Of a stretch of 64,000 nt of DNA, positions 33,569-45,920 are shown piece after piece. The notes under the pieces were generated by a model. It saw only the letters and a list, made by a program, of their open reading frames with translations. It had not been told where the DNA came from and did not search any database. Position 1 is the first letter of the stretch. Every line of letters starts with the position of its first letter. The position numbers and the translations under genes are program-made. The DNA comes from Orobanche coerulescens (lineage: Eukaryota; Streptophyta; Magnoliopsida; Lamiales; Orobanchaceae), in NCBI GenBank assembly GCA_033398695.1, contig CM065802.1, positions 204,557,096 through 204,621,095 of the forward strand, given 5' to 3'.

Positions 33569-34787
33569 TGTTGGAATCGTTAATGATTTTAATTTTATTT
33601 TGTAAAATTAAATATTGTAGGATCGATCTACGTTCCGAGTAGAAGATCGTGGTATATTCACTTTCTCTAAATCGATTCTCGGTGAGTGAGAAATAGTGAA
33701 TTAAAGTTTGTCACTTAATTGTGAATAAATGAGGGATGGCTATCCCACATTGAATAATGAGCTATCATTATTCAAGTATATAAGGAGTTACCTTTATTCA
33801 TATAATAATTAATGGCACATGTGTATGGTCTTAAATCCCACACACGCGCACACGCGCGCGCCGCCACCGTCGCCCGCCCTCCTCGGCTCGGCCTCGGCCG
33901 AGGCCGTGTGCCGTGGACCTTGTACCTTGGACCTTGGACTTGGCCTTGGCCTTGATCTTGGACTTGGATCTTGGCAATTGGTCTTTGGGCCTGGTTTTCG
34001 GCTAGGCCTTGGCTTGCCTAAGGAATTTTTTGGACTAGATCAACAATGTAGTTGGGCTCGTATGTGCACATAAGGATGTCCAGATAAATTCCTCGAGCGG
34101 TTAATGAGCTGAATACAGTCCAGGTGCATCCTGACTGTTCAAATTCAGTACAAACCCGGAAGTAACCTCCCAGGTGTAATGAGGAGGAGTAATTTGCAGG
34201 TCTGAATTCTGTAACCCCTGCCAATATTTGAAATTCATAACTCCTGTGGTCAATGCAGGCATGAATGCCTGCATTATAACAGCCTTAAGGGCTGTGTTTA
34301 AACCTCCCATGCAGAGTGAGATGGCCTATAAATAGGCATGCATCAGTACATGCAATTTTCGAAATTCAGCATACTCAGTTTTCTGCATACATATCATCAA
34401 GTCAGAGCTCTGTCCTCGCCTCATTTTAGTTCGTGAGAACTCGAAGGTCTGAGGTGCTACTACCTTTGAGAGGAAGCCGTTTTATCTTTGGGGATGACAC
34501 GCCTAAACCGAAAGCACTACCGGGGCGTTTCTCGTCTTGCGGAAAGAGGACCTTCCTCGACTCGGCTACTTAGCATACGGTTATCTGTCCTTTAATTTAT
34601 TATTTATTTGTTATCTCAATTCAGTTTCATATATTTCTGTTTTGTCTCGAGTTGTAATCCAGTTTCGAGTTTTGTATTTTCATTTTCGTACGAGTTTGTA
34701 ATTTCTATTTTTCGAGTTGTAATTTTTGTTTCCAGTTGTATTTTGGTTTCCGACCGGCAAGTTCTCCCGAACAAAAATTTTCCAACA
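33569..34787 (+). repeat. Cop 3' LTR (1219 bp)
   Basis: It starts TGTTGGAATC and ends TTTTCCAACA, with 8-bp inverted ends TGTTGGAA/TTCCAACA. A GC-rich patch (about 33840-33915) with CGCGCG runs and the palindrome CTCGGCCTCGGCCGAG sits in U3. CCTTGGACTTGG-type repeats follow, then the TATA box TATAAATAGG (near 34329). The 5' LTR in the window begins only at the CCTTGG repeats. Confidence 0.88.
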
Positions 34788-35510
34788 ACTTTAATATCTA
34801 ATTAAAATTTATATAATATTCCTTAAAATTAAAGTTTTTTGTAATAAAAATTATAATATTAGTTTATTGAAAAAAAAATGAATGAGAATAGAATGTTTAA
34901 AAGGAAGTTTACCTTCATTAAAATGATTGAAATTAAAAGTTGTTCCACAATTGAATTTTTCTTATTATTTAACTCCCTAACTGCTACACAAAATCAGGTT
35001 CTTGCCTTAGATTTCATTCAAGCGACGACGATGGCGATGGCGATGGCGATTGAGTGACCGACGGCGACATAGTGAGAAAGTGATGCAGGAGTGAGGAGAA
35101 AAGAAATTGAGAAAGTGGAATGGGAGAAAGGAACGGGAGAGAGAGAGAAGGGAGAAACGAAAGTGGAGAGAGAAAGAAAGAGGGAGGCGGTAGGTAAGGG
35201 TAGAAGATGTAATTTTTTGGGCCGAATGGGAACCACACCATTTTCATTGCTGAATCAAAATGATACATTTCAGCTCATTCAGCAAAAGTAAACATCAAAA
35301 AAATCTGAGCGATTCAGCTCATTAAGTATTCAGTCCATTAAGTAAAAAGTAAACAGGGCCTTAATGGTGCTTGGGACTGAACCATTGCAAATGAACTCAT
35401 TTTTATACTTCCATATCGCCTAAACAATACCAAAACACATAAGTAGCTGCAATATAAGTGTGCTGTCGAAACCAAGCAGCTCCCTATGCCGCATAGAGTT
35501 ATTAACGAAG
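34788..35510. other. Non-coding spacer with purine-rich simple repeats
   Basis: AT-rich to about 35010, then GATGGC hexamer repeats (35025-35052) and a purine-rich stretch (about 35085-35205). The small minus-strand ORFs across it are Ser/Pro/Leu-rich low-complexity shadows. TTTCAGCTCATTCAG-like short repeats and AAACAGGGCCTTA near 35351 look like a DNA-transposon end, but I found no matching partner end. Confidence 0.5.
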
Positions 35511-35769
35511 GGTGTTTTTGAAAAATTTATTTATCAAAGGGGTGTAGTTTCAAAAATATTTATCAAATACGTGTAGTTTCAAAATTTTATATTTTTTTAA
35601 AATTTCAGTTTTTTAATTATTTCTACTGTATATTCTAATATTTATTTTTTGACTTTTTTTAACTTTTTGCTATTAATGTTTATCAAATTTTTTTACAAAC
35701 GCCATTATAATCAATAAGTTTTTGAATCTAAACCAACAAGGGCTTCTTACAAAATCAACAAATAATTTT
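35511..35769 (+). repeat. Left arm of long inverted repeat
   Basis: It contains GGTGTTTTTGAAAA at its outer end, GTGTAGTTTCAAAA twice, and AACCAACAAGGGCTTCTTAC at its inner end. The reverse complement is at 55028-55285. Confidence 0.75.
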
Positions 35770-37035
35770 TTGAATTTAAACCAACAAGTACCGTAAGTAC
35801 AATATTTTAGGTACCTCGAAAAAATGTCTGTCTAAGCCAAGGTAAATGAAGAATATTCAATATTTTTTTGATTTGATTCATTGGTATGACTTTATATCTT
35901 ATTTTTTTTATCTTTTTTTTACAGATAGTGGTTCTCAAATCAAGCTATTCCGAATGTTTCTTATTTTTTTGTTTTTTGTAAGAAGCAATTGTTGGTTTTG
36001 TAACTAAAACATTGTATATACGGTATTGGTTTTATTTTAAAATGGTATTTGTTGGTTTAGATTCAAAAAATTAGGGATGACAATTTTGGGCCGACCTGCA
36101 CTGTCCCGCCCTGGCCCGTGGCGTATGGTGTAACACCCCCAGGTTCGACCGGGAATATTACAGCGCCGTAGGCCCCGAGATGGAACCCACAAGGCTGAAG
36201 GAAATTTTCGCAAACATGTTCAAACATTTACAAACGCCTAAAAGGTGAACGACGGTATTATCTTTTAAAAACATTCGAAGACTCTATAAAACTCGTTTAA
36301 CAAAACCGTCGTAAAGTCTCATTTGAAAGGACAAGGCCAAACAGCCGAACTCAATAGTTTACAAAACGATTGCCAAAATAACCTAAGTTACCAGATACCA
36401 AAAGGCCATTTAAAATACTCACGCAGCGGAAAAGACCAACAATTAAAAATACTCTAGCAGCGGAATACAATAACTGATCAGGAAATTCACACAAAAACAT
36501 GCTCTAGCCAGTATCCTCCGGGAAGCTCATCTCTCCACAACCGCTACAAGCTCGATACCTCAAGAACCTAAAAAGAAAGACCACGACGGGGTCAGCCATA
36601 ATATCCAACAATGATAACTGTCACATCACATTAATAATTACATACCAATGAGAATACAACATAAGAATACGACCAATGTAATCTTATCGTCATAACCTTA
36701 CCAAAATTTACATCTCGCACAGTACCCAAGGTTCTCAAAATATCATCATAACTCATTGTTACGAAATCTACGAACTCTGTCCAACCCAAATCCGTCGGGT
36801 AATATCATCACATCTCGACACGGAAACCAATTGCCCATCAAAGACAAATACCAAGGGAAATACGGAACATACCTCGAGATACACAATACCACGACAATCA
36901 TGTCAGTCTAATCCGAGATCAGTTCAACGCAACATACAGGCACGATCCTAACACAATACCTACAAGTGCATACTCATATGACAACGTCAATATGATCAAA
37001 ACAATAACAACAGTGTACACTCAATGGAAATCCCA

Positions 37036-37345
37036 TGATCCAACGCCCTCAGCATAGATCCCAAGATGATCCTACTAGATCAACACGAGGTGGATAACCA
37101 ACAATATACATATGCACAACAAAACATATAAAACCAAAGATGCGAATCCACATGATTCCATCAACACAATTCTGGGTAATCCAACGATCCAGCGCCCTCA
37201 GCATAGATCCCAAGATGATCCCGTCGGACCAACACGAGGTGGAAAACCCGTCCAATGATCCAGCGCCCTCAGCATAGATCCCAAGATTATCCCGTCGGAC
37301 CAACACGAGGTGGACATCTGATCCAGAGCCCTCAGTATAGATCAC
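37036..37345 (-). repeat. Tandem repeat inside the G4 LTR
   Basis: About four diverged copies of a ~62-66 bp unit containing GCCCTCAGCATAGATCCCAA and CAACACGAGGTGG (plus-strand view). The first is separated from the others by about 90 bp. The same array is in the other G4 LTR and both G5 LTRs. Confidence 0.8.
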
Positions 37346-38159
37346 ACGATCCCACCGGATCAACACAACATAAACAACACAATTATGCATACACATATGC
37401 AAATCAATATGTTGATCAACATGAACAACATAACATGAACTACACTATGACAAATCAACTAAGACGACCTCATGTTCAACAACATGAATGACAATATACA
37501 TGATCAAATCACTAACACTAACCGAATCGATAAAAGATACTTGACCCGAGTCCTTCGGGAGAAATCTCGATGTCAAACCATCACCAACGATTATCCGCAA
37601 TGCTCGGCGATCCAAACATACCATGGACTACAGATACTCATATCCTCGTCTTTTATCACAACGTATCCTCGATACCCAATTATGCCAATAACCAAGGTAA
37701 ATCATATACAGTACGATTTAACTTCCAGAATCAGAAAGACAGCATAAAATCCAAATCTCCAGGGTTTACAATAATCATCATCGCTATATGCATTATAAAC
37801 GAAATGAAACTGAAACCATTCATTAAACATTATAACTGAGCAAGTAATAACTTGCCTCGATACCGATGAAGCCATCACAAATTCCATTGCCGTCATCTAC
37901 AAGCTCATAGGCCTTGACCAATGCAATTCACGAACATACTCGAACACGGCCGAAACATACGGTTATAATCACCGATCAATAATCTCAACCTATTGAACTA
38001 ATCAATTAACACATATCCGATAATAATCAACAACCGATATAACCAATCAACAAACTCAACGGTTCTACAATATCTCGGTAAAACATAGTCTGTACAATTC
38101 AACTCGAACCAGCACGAATTCATAACCACAACACGAAAATACTGCACTGTCTGTCTAAT

Positions 38160-38241
38160 TAGCGCACGTTAATCACTTAACGTAGCGTGCGCTAAGTTGC
38201 TCTCGTTAGCGCGCGCTAGCCAGTAAGCTTAGCGTGCGCTA
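38160..38241 (-). repeat. G4 internal palindrome quartet (left LTR)
   Basis: Units at about 38160, 38183, 38206 and 38230 (TAGCGCACGTTA, TAGCGTGCGCTA, TAGCGCGCGCTA, TAGCGTGCGCTA), 23-24 bp pitch. They lie about 700 bp downstream of the TATA box in transcription sense, inside the candidate intron. Confidence 0.75.
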
Positions 38242-38915
38242 ATGCTGTACGGATGCATGTTTTTCAGATACGAATCAACATATGGCGATTATCAAGAACA
38301 CTAAGTGATTCTAAATCATGCTCATAGATATCAAAACAACGAAATCCGATATCCTTTAACATATAAGTAATCATCCAACCCTTAATCCAATTCTTATATT
38401 CAAATATCATCTTCTTCCTCAAATATCAACATCATGAACACCAAGAACCTTAACAACACTCCCCTAATCTAACATTACAGAGATTAATCATCAACAATGA
38501 TATCAACATCCACAAAACAGAAGAAGGATTCACCAACTTATCTCAAGAAAAGGAACTACATAATTCAAACCACACGAATCATATTAATATCATCATACTC
38601 CGGTAATCCATCTCATAATCATGCTTGTCATCTTGTTTATGTAATAATCATCAACTCAAGAACATCAACATTCAATCCAAAACGAAATCCAAAGATGAAG
38701 AGTGATTACCTTTATGAAGGAATGGATTGATTTCCAAGGTTGAATCCATTTCCAAGAATCACCAATGATTTCAAGAATCCATGATTTCCATCTTTTATCT
38801 TGTTAAAGAGGATCATCCCTCAGTGTTTAGGAACTCCAAATGTCCTCCCAAGGTTCTCTCTATCGGGTGAAAGGAAAGAAATAGACGAAATGCTTCATAA
38901 TACCCGTTTGTCCCC

Positions 38916-39432
38916 TTATATAGAATACATTACTAGCGTGCGCTAACATCTCATATTTAACGTACGCAACAGCCTTAGCGTACGCTAACTGACTTTTGTT
39001 AGTGTGCGCTATCGCAGTCCAGAGGCTACTGTCTGGCTTCGTACATGTGCTTACGTACGTAACGCCCATGCATTAGCGTACGTAACTTACACTCTCTAAC
39101 GTACGCAAGTCCTTGCGTTTAGCATGCTCTAATATCAGTTGACTCGTTTGTCTGTATGCTCCGAAGACTAGTCCACACGCCAAAAGTGCTGACAAGGATA
39201 CGATTCCTTTTTGTCCGATATACAGTTAGCGTGCGCTAATCAACATGCATTAGCGTGCGCTAACACTACATTACAACATCCGTTGACTTATCAGAACATG
39301 CGCCGAAAGTGGCCTGGTCCACGCGTAGATTCCTTCTGAGTTGTTCTTCACTAGCGTACGCTAAGTTATGTCCGTAGCGTGTGCTAAACCTGCACGATAG
39401 CGTGCGCTACTCGTGATTATTAGCGTGCGCTA
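38916..39432 (-). promoter_or_regulatory. G4 U3 palindrome array and TATA box (left LTR)
   Basis: Palindrome units run from 39421 down to 38934 on the minus strand, with TTACGTACGTAA variants near 39052, then the TATA box (TATATAAGG on the minus strand, 38914-38922). A GTCCAGA...CTGTCTGG inverted motif is near 39016-39037. Confidence 0.8.
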
Positions 39433-39665
39433 ATAATGTTATACTTAGCCATTTCTAACTTTTCTCGTCCGTCTCGACATACTGGATACGTATACTTGAC
39501 GCACTATATCCTCTAATACAATTGTCGACCAAGTACGACAATTATACCGATACTGACATCTCAGTCCTTCATTTATTTTATCTATACTGTACAGATTCCA
39601 CGCTGTACAATATAACTCGGATAAAATAATATTAAACAACGGTAGTAGAAGTTCCGGATATTACA

Positions 39666-42042
39666 TACTACACCACTCAAAATAAGTTTCGTCCTCGAAA
39701 CTTGCAATCCGTCATAGAAAAACAAACAAACCGTTCAACCAAAATATTTCGAAACCACCACGACAACGATCAATCATCATCATTCACGAATAACTGAAAC
39801 AGCATACTTACCAATGCGTAAAGTCTACGATCTCTTGAGATACTAGCAAGTGACCTCACTATATAGTCTCAATACGCTTGCAATCACAATTCCTTGAGTC
39901 TCAACAAAATATATCATCTTCGGATGAAATAATCTATTCGTGTCGAATCATGTCTGCCTGATCGCACAATCAAATCCCAATTCGGATACAAATCAATAAT
40001 ACACGATACATCTGTGAAACAACTGCCCAAAACAACGACATAAATTCCGAAGGATTGACACAAAATCTGAACGCTCATATGATCACCAACAATGTTCAAC
40101 CAATGAATTAACCCAAAATATCATCGACATGATAAACTCCGATATAACCAACGAACAATCAACGATAATCGAGAATACCTTCACACGAGAAGCCCCAACA
40201 CGGTCAACATAGAACCACATAAACAGATATACGAAAGAATAACATTCTCAAAAATGACACAACAACCACATACAGTGGATCTCAATAAACATACCCGACT
40301 GGTGAACATATCCCTCGGCAGACGAACAATCAATCACAAATCGACGAACATACCCAATCATACATGGAGTGGGAACAATCACTCTATATCCAAACAACCA
40401 GCATGGGGGCGCCATCCCCAAATCTACACTTACAAAGAAACCATTCAAAAACATTATGGTAGCGCATACGTCCCAGTTTCACAAAACCTGAAGTTCCAAA
40501 ATTACATCATGTGCATGAATCTACAACACGCAACATATTTCTTTTATTCGATAAATCAACCGATCATCCCTGGATAACCAAACTACCATACTGAAGTTCG
40601 AATCTCTATTCATCGTTCCATACTGATGTCTTATCCAGTTTGTGAGTCTCACTCAGAACTTCACCATGATATGCATTATGCACTAAATGCGTATGTATAT
40701 CGATCATATTTTCAAAACTAGTTTGAAATCATATATCTCGTCAAGAAGACAAATTTTCAAAAGTTCATTCAAAAATTTCAAAACTCAAAACATAAATTTC
40801 CGTAAGACCACGAAATAAATTTTCGAAAAGTTAAATTGGTTCGCTAATGCCAAGTATTCGATAACAGTTTCCTTCGAATCCAAACGATTTCGAAGTTTAA
40901 AATGAAAAGTATGCAAATGTTCGGCTACATCCATACTCCTGTATACCAATTCGGTTCGTCACCAATATCCACTGATATTACATCGGAAAACCACACGATC
41001 GAGTTCCAAAATCTCAGTATATAAACTCCGACCAAAAACTCCTTTTCCACATATGACTCGCAACGCCAATCATTAACCCATCTTGGGTCACCTCAGTTAT
41101 GCTATGACAAGACATTGAAACAAATCAACACAGCGAAAGACTTCCCGAGGAGTTTCATTTGAACAAGTAAACTAAAACCGCGAAAGGCGGAAACGAAATC
41201 GATAAAGATTGATAAAGTGTTTTACAATTCTCGGGAGTTTTAGAAAACAGAAAAGCTTTCTTTTGAAACATTAGGGTCTCAGCCCGTATCTCGTTCCATA
41301 TTACAAGAAGTTTAAAAAAAAGTAGAAAACCCTTTTGGACCCTAAGTCCTGAGTTATAAAACTATTTCAAAATCGATTGGGTCTCGGCCCAAAATTATTT
41401 TCCGTAAAACATTCATTTTGAAAAGTATCATTTTCAAATGCTCAAAAACAGTTCGTATATCTCAAGATGAACTAACATGACTACATGTTCTCCTGAACAA
41501 TCCAGAATATTTCTCCCAAATGCACAGCTCCGTTCGAAAACTTAATCGACATATTGATTTCCAAAATCATAACTTATCAAGATCATCAATCCTGTCCCAA
41601 CTCTGTCACCTCATACTGTAACGCATAACATCTTTCTGAATCTCAAAGCATATCAACTTAGAATGGCAATAAATCTTAATGCAATTCAGAAATCCAAATA
41701 CTTACAGATCGTGAAGCCGACGATTCCCCGTGATACTGACACATGTCTCGACTCAAGAAAATACTCGACATAGATATTTTCAAAACACACATTTTGCAAA
41801 CTCAGTTCAACTCGAGAACACAACACAGCTCTATCTGAAGAAACACGTTAACACCATTTGAAAAAGTTTGCAACAACCCCAGTACTACATTGGTAAGTCA
41901 CATAACGCATAAGCCCGAGTGAACAACAAAAACTCACGGCTCTAATATTTGTCAATCGAGAACTCGAATGACACGACAAAAGCACGACCCAACTCGACCC
42001 GACTGCCTAGGTTTTCACAACCTAAGCTCCAATACCATACTC
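39666..42042 (-). other. G4 internal region, non-coding, with PBS
   Basis: 2377 bp without gag, pol or any recognisable domain on either strand. A PBS (TGGTATTGGAGC on the minus strand, 42026-42037) adjoins the right LTR. CGAGGACGAAACTTATTTTG (minus strand, near 39683-39702) matches the pre-PPT stretch of coding elements, but the purine tract is poor. A-rich repeats (41140-41480) fill the middle. Small ORFs here (for example plus-strand 40254-40577) look random. Confidence 0.85.
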
Positions 42043-43233
42043 TGTTACACCCCCAGGTTCGACCGGGAATATTACAGCGCCGTAGGCCCCGAGATGGAAC
42101 CCACAAGGCTGAAGGAAATTTTCGCAAATATGTTCAAACATTTACAAACGCCTAAGAGGTGAACGACGGTACTATGTTTTAAAAACATTCGAAGACTCTA
42201 TAAAACTCATTTAACAAAACCGTCGTAAAGTCTCATTTCAAAGGACAAGGCCAAACAGCTGAACTCAATAGTTTAGAAAAAGATTGCCAAAATAACCTAA
42301 GTTACCAGATACCAAAAGGCCATTTAAAATACTCACGCAGCGGAAAAGACCAATAATTAAAAATACTCTAGCAGCGGAATACAATAACTAATCAGGAAAT
42401 TCACACAAAAACATGCTCTAGCCAGTATCCTCCGGGAAGCTCATCTCTCCACGACCGCTACAAGCTCGATACCTCAAGAACCTAAAAAGAAAGCCCACGA
42501 CGGGGTCAGCCATAATATCCAACAATGATAACCGTCACATCACATTAATAATTACATACCAATGAGAATACAATATAAGAATACGACCAATGTAATCTTA
42601 TCGTCATAACCTTACCAAAATTCACATCTCGCACAGTACCCAAGGTTCTCAAAACATCATCATAGCTCATTGTTACGAAATCTACTAACTCTGTCCAACC
42701 CAAATCCGTCGGGTAACATCATCACATCTCGACACGGAAACCAATTGCCCATCAAAGACAAATACCAAGGGAAATACGGAACATACCTCGAGATACACAA
42801 TACCACGACAATCATGTCAGTCTAATCCGAGATCAGTTCAATGCAACATACAGGCACGGTCCTAACACAAGACCTACAAGTGCATACTCATATGACAACG
42901 TCAATGTGATCAAAACAATAACAACAGTGTACACTCAATGGAAATCCCATGATCCAACGCCCTCAGCATAGATCCCAAGATGATCCTACTAGATCAACAC
43001 GAGGTGGATAACCAACAATATACATATGCACAACAACACATATAAAACCAAAGATGCGAACCCACATGATTCCATCAACACAATTCTGGGTAATCCAACG
43101 ATCCAGCGCCCTCAGCATAGATCCCAAGATGATCCCGTCGGACCAACATGAGGTGGAAAACCCATACAATGATCCCTCGCCCTCAGCATAGATCCCAAGA
43201 TTATCCCGTCGGACCAACACGAGGTGGACATCT
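42043..43233 (-). repeat. G4 LTR, right copy, first part (5' LTR in element sense)
   Basis: It starts TGTTACACCCCC on the plus strand (one change from TGTAACACC). It matches 36129 to about 37316. It is interrupted at CATCT (43229-43233), the TSD of G5, just after a tandem-repeat unit. Confidence 0.9.
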
Positions 43234-43543
43234 TGTAATATCCGGAATTTCTACTACTGATGTTTAATATTATTTTATCCGAGTTATATTGTACAGCGTG
43301 GAATCTGTACAGTAGAGATAAAATAAATAAAGGACTGAGATATCAGTATCGGTATAATTGTCGTATTTGGTCGACAATTACATTTGAGGATATTGTGTAT
43401 CAGGTTGTCGTACTTTTGATATTGGGTATATCGTATGATGATATTATCGATTCATGTTTGTGTTCGGTGTGTGTCTTATGTTCACTTTTGGTATGTCGAG
43501 ACGTTGGACAAGAATCATGGAAAATGGCTAAGTATAGCCTTAT

Positions 43544-44041
43544 TAGCGCACGATATTCATGCATAATGCACGCTATCGCGTGATTAGCGCACGCTACGTT
43601 TATAGGTTAGCGTACGCTAGTGCGCATGTGATCGGAAGGAATACGTGTGGACCCTACCGCTGCGCGCACGCTCGTAAGTCAACGGTTGTTGTCTGAAGTA
43701 TTAGCGCACGCTAAAATATTAGGCTTAGCGCACGCTAACTATGTATCACCAACAAGGAATCTTATCCTTGCCGATGTTGTCGGAATATGGGGCGAGTGGT
43801 AGGTGAACACCGTAGTAAGTCAACTTCGGATAGCGCACGCTAAGAGTAAGGACTTGCGACGCTAGACATGATGATTTACGACGTTAATGCATGGGCATTA
43901 CGTACGTAAGGTAGTTTACGAAGCAAGACAAGTAGCCTCGATCGCGATAGCGCACGCTAACAAAGTCGATTAGCGCACGCTAAGGCTAGCGCACGCTAAA
44001 CATAAGGGTTTAGCGCACGCTAGTGGTGCATTCTATATAAA
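43544..44041 (+). promoter_or_regulatory. G5 5' LTR palindrome array and TATA box
   Basis: Units include 43544, 43564, 43585, 43608; 43702, 43725; 43831, 43853, 43876, 43898; and 43948, 43971, 43987, 44011. TATATAAA follows at 44034, 23 bp after the last. TTACGTACGTAA is one of the units (43898). Pitch is 16 bp at one step and 20-24 bp at the others. Confidence 0.8.
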
Positions 44042-44753
44042 GGGACAAACGGGTGTCATGAAACATTTCGTCCATTTCTTTCCTTTCACCCGATAGAGAC
44101 AACCTTGGGAGAACATTTGGAGTTCCTAAACACTGAAGGATGATCCTCTTTAACAAGATTAAAGATGGAAATCATGGAGTGAAGCTTTGTTCTTGAAATC
44201 ATTGGTGATTCTTGGAAATCAATCCTTTCCTTCAAAAAAGGTAATTACTCTTCACTTTGAGATTTCGTTTTGGATTGTATATGATGTTCTTGAGTTGATG
44301 ATTATCATATAAACAAGTTGATGAGCATGACAACGAGTTGGATTACCGTACTAAGTTAGTGTTGTTATCAATATATGAGTATCGATATGTTTCGTATGGT
44401 TTTGGATGGAATTCAAGATATATGTTGATGTAATTCCCTTCTTCAATTCGGATTTTTGATGTTTTGTCGTTGGTTACTTCGTATGGTAACGATTATGGTG
44501 ATGCTACTGTGATTCTTGAAGTTATATGAATTGTATGTCGAAGAACATGATGAATAAGGATTTTTAGATGTTAGAACACATCGGATTTTATCATTTTATG
44601 GATCATGAACGTGAATTTGGATAATTCGTGTTCTTGAAGAGCTATTAAATTATATGTCATGATTGCTATGAAATCCTTAATCTCGAGATGAGTTGATCAT
44701 TGTCATGATGGAAGTGTTAGACGATGCTTGAAATGCATGCCACTGCACAGCAT

Positions 44754-44832
44754 TAGCGCACGCTACGCCATCGCCTAGCGCGCTAACGGGAGCAACTTAG
44801 CGCACGCTACGTTAGGTGATTAACGTGCGCTA
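44754..44832 (+). repeat. G5 internal palindrome quartet (5' LTR)
   Basis: Four units at 44754, 44776, 44798 and 44821. The second has lost 2 bp (TAGCGCGCTA) relative to the 3' LTR copy. They lie about 720 bp downstream of the TATA box. Confidence 0.78.
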
Positions 44833-45647
44833 AGTAGGCAGACAGTGCAGTATTTTTGTGTTTTGATTAGGAATTCGTGATGGTTTGACTTGGTTGGTTC
44901 CGACTGTGTTTATTCGAGGTTGTGTTGAACCGTTGAGTTCGATTGGTTAGTTTTGCCAGTTGTTGATTGTTATCGGATATGTGTTATTTGATTTCTTCGA
45001 TAGGTTGAGATTGTTGGTCGGTGAGTATAACCGGATATTGCGGTCGTGTTCGAGTATGTCCATTGTATTGCTTTTGATCGAGGCTGAGGAGCTCGTAAAC
45101 AAAGGCAATGTGTTCGGCAGCAGCTTCGTGGTATCGGTATCGAGGCAAGTTATTACTTGCTCAGTTATAATATTTAATGAATGGTTTCAGTTTCATTTCG
45201 TTATAATGCATATAGCGATGATTATTATTGTGAACTCTGGGTATTCGGATCGCATATCGTTCTTTCGATTCTGGGAGATAAATCATAATGTATATGATTA
45301 TCTCAGTTATTGGTATGTTCGAGTATCAAGGTTACATTACGGTAAAGACGAGGATATGAGTATCTATAGTTCATTGTTCGTTTGGATCGCCGAGCATTGA
45401 GGATAATCGTCGGTGATGATTGGACATCGAGATTTCTCCCGAAGGACTCGGGCAAGTATCTTATATCTATTCAGTTAGAGTTAGTGATTTGATCATGCGT
45501 ATTATCATTCATGTTGTCGAACATGAGGTCGTCTTAATTGATTTGTCATATTGTCGTTCATGTTGCGTTGTTCATGATGATGAACATATTGTTTTGCATA
45601 TGTGTATGCATATTGTGTTGTTTATGTTGTGTTGATCCGATGGGATC

Positions 45648-45920
45648 GCGCGATCTATGCTGAGGGCGCTGGATCGGATGTCCACCTCGTGTTGGTCCGA
45701 CGGGATCATCTTGGGATCTATGCTGAGGGCGCTGGATCATTGGACGGGTTTTTCCACCTCGTGTTGGTCCGACGGGATCATCTTGGGATCTATGCTGAGG
45801 GCGCTGGATCGTTGGATTACCCAGTATTGTGTTATTGTTGTGCATATGTATATTGTTGGTTATCCACCTCGTGTTGATCTTGTAGGATCATCTTGGGATC
45901 TATGCTGAGAGCGCTGGATC
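45648..45920 (+). repeat. Tandem repeat in the G5 5' LTR
   Basis: About four units containing TTGGGATCTATGCTGAGGGC and CCACCTCGTGTTGGTCCGAC. The repeated peptide-like ORFs across it (two frames) simply reflect the repeat. Confidence 0.8.

Larger units (their letters stand above)
6935..34787 (+). mobile_element. Cop: Tork-like Ty1/copia retrotransposon split by G2/G3
   Basis: The parts are a partial 5' LTR (6935-7837), gag-PR-IN up to 9785, then IN-RT-RNaseH from 30755 and a full 3' LTR (33569-34787). The halves join exactly across the 5-bp duplication ATTGA (9781-9785 and 30755-30759). Without the insert the internal region is about 4.76 kb, normal for Ty1/copia. Domain order PR-IN-RT-RNaseH places it in Ty1/copia; the gag style (PKFGGSDFKRWQ) and pol suggest the Tork lineage, which is less certain. 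Every gene segment is damaged. Confidence 0.88.
36129..39665 (-). repeat. G4 LTR, left copy (3' LTR in element sense)
   Basis: On the minus strand it starts TGTAATATCCGGAACTTC at 39665 and ends GGGGGTGTTACA at 36129. It has the U3 array with TATATAAGG, a donor-like AAAG/GTAATC (near 38712), an internal quartet (38160-38241), a tandem repeat (37036-37345) and an acceptor-like CTTTTTAG (near 36568). Confidence 0.9.

Noticed and set aside
35014..35291. Ser/Pro/Leu-rich ORFs on the minus strand and an Arg/Glu-rich ORF on the plus strand
   Set aside because: They are low-complexity translations of purine-rich repeats, with no domain and no gene structure visible.
35220..35360. A hAT or other transposon end at AAACAGGGCCTTA
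   Set aside because: It looks like a terminal sequence, but I found no inverted partner and no TSD nearby.
44960..45400. 146-codon ORF, repeated at 49093-49533
   Set aside because: The two identical ORFs are the same stretch of the two G5 LTRs. No domain is recognisable, and recent LTR identity explains the conservation.
45602..45908. Repetitive protein-like ORFs in two frames (also at 49735-50041)
   Set aside because: They are translations of an LTR minisatellite and recur in several frames and both strands.
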